Assembly: GCA_029260335.1 (NCBI GenBank)
Contig: JAJDDL010000417.1
Coordinates: forward strand, 1 to 8,325
Direction: 5' to 3'
From: Phycisphaerales bacterium
GTDB lineage: Bacteria > Planctomycetota > Phycisphaerae > Phycisphaerales > UBA1924
Length of the DNA: 8,325 bases
The stretch's first letter is position 1; each line of letters opens with the position of its first letter. This document shows positions 5,053 to 8,325 of this stretch, piece after piece. Below the pieces are notes generated by a model that did no database searches, was not told where the DNA came from, and saw nothing but the letters and a program-made list of their open reading frames with translations. Made by a program: the position numbers and the translations under genes.

Positions 5053-5799
5053 TCAGCCGAGCAGGTTGTAGCGGAGGATGCATCGCATCGCGCTGACGCC
5101 GTCGCGCCAGGTGATCTTCTTGCCCTCGGCGTAGGTGCGCCCGGCGTAGCGGACGCCGACCTCGAAGATGCGCAGCGGGCGGCTCGATTCGCCGTCGGTG
5201 ACTTGCATGCGCGAGAGACGAGCGATGATCTCGGGCTCCAAGCCGAATCGGTCCTCTTTGATCTCCAAGCCCGCGAAGACCTCGCGCGTGAACGCCTTGG
5301 AGCAGCACTCGATGTCGGTGAGGTTGAGGTTTGTCAAGATGTTGGAGCTAAACGTGATGAAGCGATTGGCCAGTGAGTGCCAGTAGTAGAGCACGCGATG
5401 GGATTGGCCGATGAAGCGCGAGCCGATGACCGCGTCGGCATTGCCCGCGAGGATGGGTTCGAGGACCGCAGCGTGGTCGGCGGGGTCGTATTCAAGGTCA
5501 GCGTCGTGGATCAACGCGATGTCGGCTTCGATCTCCGATGCCGCGTTGAGCGCCGTGCGGATCGCGGCTCCCTTGCCCTGGTTGTTGGGATGGTGCCACG
5601 CCGTGATCAGCTCATGCTCGGCGAGCTTGTCGATGATCTGGCCCGTGCTATCCGTGGATCCGTCATTGACCAGGATGATGTGGCGATCGAGCGGCTCGCC
5701 GTCGGGCAGGAGTGCCGGCGGGGTTGCCAGGAGGCGATCAATGGACCGCTGCAGGAGATCCTGCTCGTTGTAGACCGGGATGAGAACGGCTAGACGCAT
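5053..5799 (-). CDS. Family 2 glycosyltransferase (dolichol/undecaprenyl-phosphate mannosyltransferase-like)
   Basis: This 248-residue GT-A fold enzyme probably transfers a sugar from a nucleotide sugar to a polyprenyl phosphate or a related acceptor at the cytoplasmic face of the membrane. Motifs run in the expected order: LIPVYNEQ (6-13), VNDGSTDST (44-52), NNQGKGAAIRTAL (72-84), the metal-binding DADLEYDP, GSRFIG, DIECCSKAF (in place of the more usual GFR form), RFGLEPEIIARL, and the end motif RTYAEGKKITWRDG followed by RYN. There is no hydrophobic C-terminal extension, so it is of the short DPM1-like type. ATG 5797-5799 is chosen because MRLAVLIPVYNE is the usual family N-terminus; ATG 5806-5808 and GTG 5821-5823 are also possible, and none has a good ribosome-binding site. 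It follows mutY on the same strand after about 86 bases and is probably cotranscribed. The exact sugar and acceptor cannot be read from sequence. Confidence 0.88.
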   Translation of the reverse strand: MRLAVLIPVYNEQDLLQRSIDRLLATPPALLPDGEPLDRHIILVNDGSTDSTGQIIDKLAEHELITAWHHPNNQGKGAAIRTALNAASEIEADIALIHDADLEYDPADHAAVLEPILAGNADAVIGSRFIGQSHRVLYYWHSLANRFITFSSNILTNLNLTDIECCSKAFTREVFAGLEIKEDRFGLEPEIIARLSRMQVTDGESSRPLRIFEVGVRYAGRTYAEGKKITWRDGVSAMRCILRYNLLG

Positions 5800-5885
5800 G
5801 GGTGGCATGGAATCAGGTGTCACGCGAGCTTACGCGTTCTGTCGCGATGAGGTTGGTCGGACAAGATGCCTTCGGCAGTTGGAAA

Positions 5886-7049
5886 TCATGCGCGAGTGGC
5901 GGCGTTGGCGAGAATCCGGCGCTGGGGACTGGAGAGGGCGAGCTCTGGAAACTGATTGGGGGCGACCCACTGGCGGCCGGAGACTGCAACCCTGGCTCCC
6001 GGGCGATGCTCGGCTTGGTAGACCACGAAGGTCAGATCTCGGTGGGTCGTTTGGAAGTCGAATCTTGACTGCTCGCGAAGCACTGCGATCGGGACCGAGG
6101 CTTTGATCTCCTTTGGCCTTGGTGGGCGATCGGTCCTTTCGAGCGTCGGGGCTTGGTGCATGCCTGCCCAGAGCCCGGACTCGGGTCGCTGCTCGATAAG
6201 GACGCGGCCGCGTCGGTCTTGGATCACGACCACGGCGCAGTACACCGGGGTTCGACGGTTGGGCGTCGTCGCGCGAGGGATCGCATCGGTCAAGTTTCTC
6301 GCGCGGGCGAGGCAGTTCGTTCGAAGCGGGCATTGGTCACATTTGGGCGCACGGGGCGTGCAGATGAGGGCGCCGAGTTCGATGAGTGCCTCGTTGAGAA
6401 TGCCCGAGCCGGGGACCGGGTCGGGGATTGCAATGGGGGCTTTCTTCTTGGATTGCGATCGGGCTGGCGTGAGCAACTCGGTTGCTTGCTGGCGAGCCCA
6501 GGCGTTGGTCTTGGGGGATTTGGGATCGGCGTCGAAGACGTAGAGGCGTTGGAGGACGCGTTGGACGTTGGTGTCCACGGCTGGGATTGGGAGGTCAAAG
6601 CAGAGGCTCGCGAGTGAGCCGGTGGTGTATTCGCCCACGCCGGGGAGGGCGCGGATCGCGCGGGGGTCGCTTGGCAGCGATCCATCGTGGTCGCGGACGA
6701 TTGCCTGAGCCGCGGCTTGGAGATGGCGGGCACGGCGGTAGTAGCCCAGGCCGGTCCACGCTGAGAGGACCTCGGACTCTTGAGCCTGTGCGAGCGATTC
6801 CATCGAGGGGAACCGCTTGAGAAAGCGTGGCAGAATCTCCAAGACTCGCGAGACCTGGGTCTGCTGGAGCATGAGCTCGCTCACCAGGACAAGGTAGGGC
6901 GGGCGGCTGCCGGCGGGGTGGGTTCGCCAGGGCAGATCGCGTGCCGTGCGCGCGAACCAGGCCCGGATTGAGCGGCGGATCTTGGTCCGATCCGGCTGCG
7001 ATGCGCGGTCGATCTGGCCGGGTCGGGCGGGTCGGATGGATGACGCCAT
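5886..7049 (-). CDS. mutY: A/G-specific adenine DNA glycosylase MutY
   Basis: MutY removes adenine mispaired with 8-oxoguanine, starting base excision repair. From ATG 7049 the protein is 387 residues, slightly longer than typical (about 350). DLPWR (38-42) opens the domain; the catalytic Glu is Glu58 in SELMLQQTQV; TGLGYYRRARHL (99-110) follows; the helix-hairpin-helix LPGVGEYTTG (135-144) leads to the second catalytic residue Asp159 in PAVDTNVQRV. The [4Fe-4S] cysteines 230, 237, 240 and 246 have the C-X6-C-X2-C-X5-C spacing. From about 268 comes the NUDIX-like 8-oxoG recognition domain (VYCAVVVIQDRRGRVLIEQR, GLWAGMHQ). An insert of about 15 residues with a KKK run (about 198-215) lies between the Asp loop and the iron-sulphur loop. 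Start choice is uncertain: no ribosome-binding site precedes this ATG, and the frame is open up to a TTG at 7133, but the extra 28 residues do not look like MutY and would run into the cdaA promoter region. Confidence 0.93.
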   Translation of the reverse strand: MASSIRPARPGQIDRASQPDRTKIRRSIRAWFARTARDLPWRTHPAGSRPPYLVLVSELMLQQTQVSRVLEILPRFLKRFPSMESLAQAQESEVLSAWTGLGYYRRARHLQAAAQAIVRDHDGSLPSDPRAIRALPGVGEYTTGSLASLCFDLPIPAVDTNVQRVLQRLYVFDADPKSPKTNAWARQQATELLTPARSQSKKKAPIAIPDPVPGSGILNEALIELGALICTPRAPKCDQCPLRTNCLARARNLTDAIPRATTPNRRTPVYCAVVVIQDRRGRVLIEQRPESGLWAGMHQAPTLERTDRPPRPKEIKASVPIAVLREQSRFDFQTTHRDLTFVVYQAEHRPGARVAVSGRQWVAPNQFPELALSSPQRRILANAATRA

Positions 7050-7142
7050 GGCTGGAACGGTACGGATGTTGGCGGGAAATGGCTTTCGGCGGGGCTTGGA
7101 CCGATAGACTGCTATTAGCAAGCAACTCTGCAAGGTGCATCA
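7050..7142. promoter_or_regulatory. Divergent control region between mutY and cdaA
   Basis: These 93 bases must hold the promoters of both divergent genes. AAGGTG (7132-7137) is the ribosome-binding site of cdaA, five bases before its GTG. A short dyad TGCTA-T-TAGCA (7110-7120) is a possible operator or part of a -10 region (TAGACT or TATTAG). No -35/-10 pair with normal spacing could be named on either strand, so the promoter placement is inferred from gene layout. Confidence 0.4.
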
Positions 7143-8099
7143 GTGGGCACATTCGGCGATCGAATCCAGGACCTGCTTCGGCGGATTGGCAACTACCCGT
7201 TTTGGGAGGTGCTGATCGAACTGCTGGTGATCGGTGCGATCGCGTGGCTCGTGGTCCGATTCGTCAAGGGAACCAGAGCCGCGGGTGCGTTGCGCGGGAT
7301 CCTGGTGTTGTTCGTGCTGCTGATCGCCGTGGCCGTGCTGCTGAGGGTGCTGGGCGGGCAGCAGGCGTTTTCGAGGCTGACCTATCTGACGGCCGGGCTG
7401 CTGCAGGTCGGTGTGCTCGCGTTGATAGTTGTCTTCCAGCCGGAGCTTCGCAGGGCGTTGATCCGGCTCGGTGAGTTCTTGGGTCATGCGTCGTTTCTGC
7501 GATCGGACTCGACGGGCTCGATGGCCACGATCGAGTCGATCGTGGAGTCCTGTTCTTATCTAGCCAAGGCAAAGTTCGGGGCGATCATCGCGGTCGAGCG
7601 GCGGATCGGGCTCTTGGGCCTGATCGAGGGCGGTACGGTGTTGGACTCAGAGGTGAGTGCGAGGCTTTTGCAGACTCTGTTTTTTCCGGGTTCGGCGTTG
7701 CATGACCTTGCCGTGCTCGTGCGGGGGGATCGGGTGCACGCCGCGGGTGTGCAGTTGCCGTTGGCCGAGCCCGAGGAGATGCCGAATCCCTCGTTCGGCT
7801 CGCGTCACCGTGCGGCGGTGGGGCTGACCAAGGAGTGCGATGCGATCGCGGTCGTCGTGAGCGAGGAGACCGGTCGGATCCGGATCGCCGAACGCGGGCG
7901 GTTGAGCAACGCGATGACGCCCGATGAGCTGCGAGAGGTGCTGGTCGAGCGTCTGATGGGCGGCCCCGCGGAGGTCGCCGAGAAGAGCGAGGAAGCGGAG
8001 TCGATCTTCGAAGAGTCCGGCGGCGATGAGCCCGCCGAGGCTGAGGTCGCCGAGCCGATCCAGAAGATCTCGCCTGAGCAACACCGATCTGCGGGGTAG
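7143..8099 (+). CDS. cdaA: Membrane diadenylate cyclase CdaA (c-di-AMP synthase), with DLA in place of DGA
   Basis: CdaA joins two ATP into c-di-AMP, a messenger that controls potassium and osmotic balance and envelope homeostasis. The 318-residue protein shows the CdaA plan: three membrane segments (about 24-40, 50-70, 82-98), the conserved junction VVFQPELRRAL (96-106), and a DisA_N cyclase domain (about 105-260). In it are FGAIIAVERR (145-154), VSARLLQTLFFPGSALHD (171-188), the RHR motif in SRHRAAVG (220-227), and VVSEETGRIRIAERG. The catalytic DGA motif reads Asp188-Leu189-Ala190: the Asp is kept but Gly is replaced by Leu (CTT at 7707-7709). An acidic Ser/Glu-rich tail (about 275-318) extends beyond the domain. 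The start is GTG 7143 with AAGGTG five bases upstream. The downstream ybbR-like gene begins four bases after the stop, so the two are an operon as in other bacteria. Whether the Leu change lowers activity is not known from sequence. Confidence 0.92.
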   Translation: MGTFGDRIQDLLRRIGNYPFWEVLIELLVIGAIAWLVVRFVKGTRAAGALRGILVLFVLLIAVAVLLRVLGGQQAFSRLTYLTAGLLQVGVLALIVVFQPELRRALIRLGEFLGHASFLRSDSTGSMATIESIVESCSYLAKAKFGAIIAVERRIGLLGLIEGGTVLDSEVSARLLQTLFFPGSALHDLAVLVRGDRVHAAGVQLPLAEPEEMPNPSFGSRHRAAVGLTKECDAIAVVVSEETGRIRIAERGRLSNAMTPDELREVLVERLMGGPAEVAEKSEEAESIFEESGGDEPAEAEVAEPIQKISPEQHRSAG

Positions 8100-8103
8100 A
8101 CCG

Positions 8104-8325
8104 ATGGGCGGACATTTGCGCACACTTGGGGTTGTCTCGCTCATCACGCTCTTGGTGTGGGTTTTCGCGGAAGGTGAGAGCCTGCGGAGTTGGGACGTAG
8201 AGGTGACGGCATCGGTTGCGAGCGATTCGCCGGACCTGGACGTTTCGTTGGATCCTGAGGTTCCCTGGGGCGGGAAGATCGAGATGCGGCTGGATGGCCC
8301 ATCTGCGCGTGTGGACGTGGTGCGG
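8104..8325 (+). CDS. YbbR/CdaR-like membrane protein, 3'-truncated by the window end
   Basis: Seventy-four codons are visible. A short N-terminus (MGGHLRTLG) leads into one membrane segment (VVSLITLLVWVFA, about 9-22), then an extracytoplasmic stretch with alternating hydrophobic residues and IEMRLDGPSARVDVV near the end, which fits the start of a YbbR-like repeat (V.V.L.GP...V). CdaR, the YbbR-domain regulator of CdaA, has this architecture and is usually encoded right after cdaA, as here with a 4-base gap. In that role it would bind CdaA in the membrane and tune c-di-AMP output. The family call rests on context plus a short match, so it is moderate; the number of YbbR repeats lies outside the window. 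Confidence 0.65.
   Translation, partial: MGGHLRTLGVVSLITLLVWVFAEGESLRSWDVEVTASVASDSPDLDVSLDPEVPWGGKIEMRLDGPSARVDVVR

Noticed and set aside
7096..7118. TTGGAC and TATTAG as a promoter of cdaA.
   Set aside because: The spacer is only 11 bases, too short for a sigma-70 type promoter.
7050..7133. N-terminal extension of MutY by 28 codons to a TTG start.
   Set aside because: The added residues do not resemble MutY, TTG is a rare start, and the extension would cover the divergent promoter region and nearly touch the cdaA ribosome-binding site.

Overview
This window looks like part of a planctomycete chromosome, most likely from the Phycisphaerae/Phycisphaerales. That is inferred from the GC-rich sequence, from a secreted protein ending in a PEP-CTERM-like tail with a terminal RRRR, and from three secreted proteins ending in a paired EF-hand module that finishes in Gly-Cys (the kind called a GC-type dockerin in this group). 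No single housekeeping marker here proves the assignment.

Layout. The left half (1-5052) is an accessory region of secreted proteins. It opens with the 3' part of a plus-strand gene for a secreted beta-rich protein ending in the Gly-Cys EF-hand module (1-474). This converges on a minus-strand VIT1/CCC1-type iron/manganese transporter gene (566-1324), with a strong hairpin terminator between them. Next, on the minus strand, is a close paralogue of the first gene, but with a PEP-CTERM tail in place of the EF-hand module (1414-2028). A third, broken copy of the same family follows (about 2293-2611), with a nonsense codon, a frameshift, and a 3' end cut off at a perfect palindrome. Two plus-strand genes come after: a propeller-like secreted protein (2883-3791) and a phytase/esterase-like secreted protein (3898-5052), both ending in the Gly-Cys EF-hand module.

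The right half (5053-8325) is housekeeping. A minus-strand pair encodes the A/G-specific adenine glycosylase MutY (start about 7049) followed by a family 2 glycosyltransferase (to 5053). Divergent from mutY is cdaA, encoding a membrane diadenylate cyclase (7143-8099). Four bases after it begins a partial gene that fits the YbbR/CdaR partner of CdaA (8104 to the window end).

How the parts relate. The secreted proteins appear to share one export route (signal peptides ending in ALA-Q) but two C-terminal sorting or attachment tags, and the same ectodomain is found with either tag. The cdaA-ybbR pair is a c-di-AMP synthesis module; its cyclase has Leu in place of the Gly of the conserved DGA motif. 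The most interesting signals are the tag swap, the paired loss of two cysteines in one EF-hand module, a conserved element at a fixed distance after two of the EF-hand genes, and the DGA-to-DLA change. I saw no tRNA, rRNA, CRISPR array or transposase.
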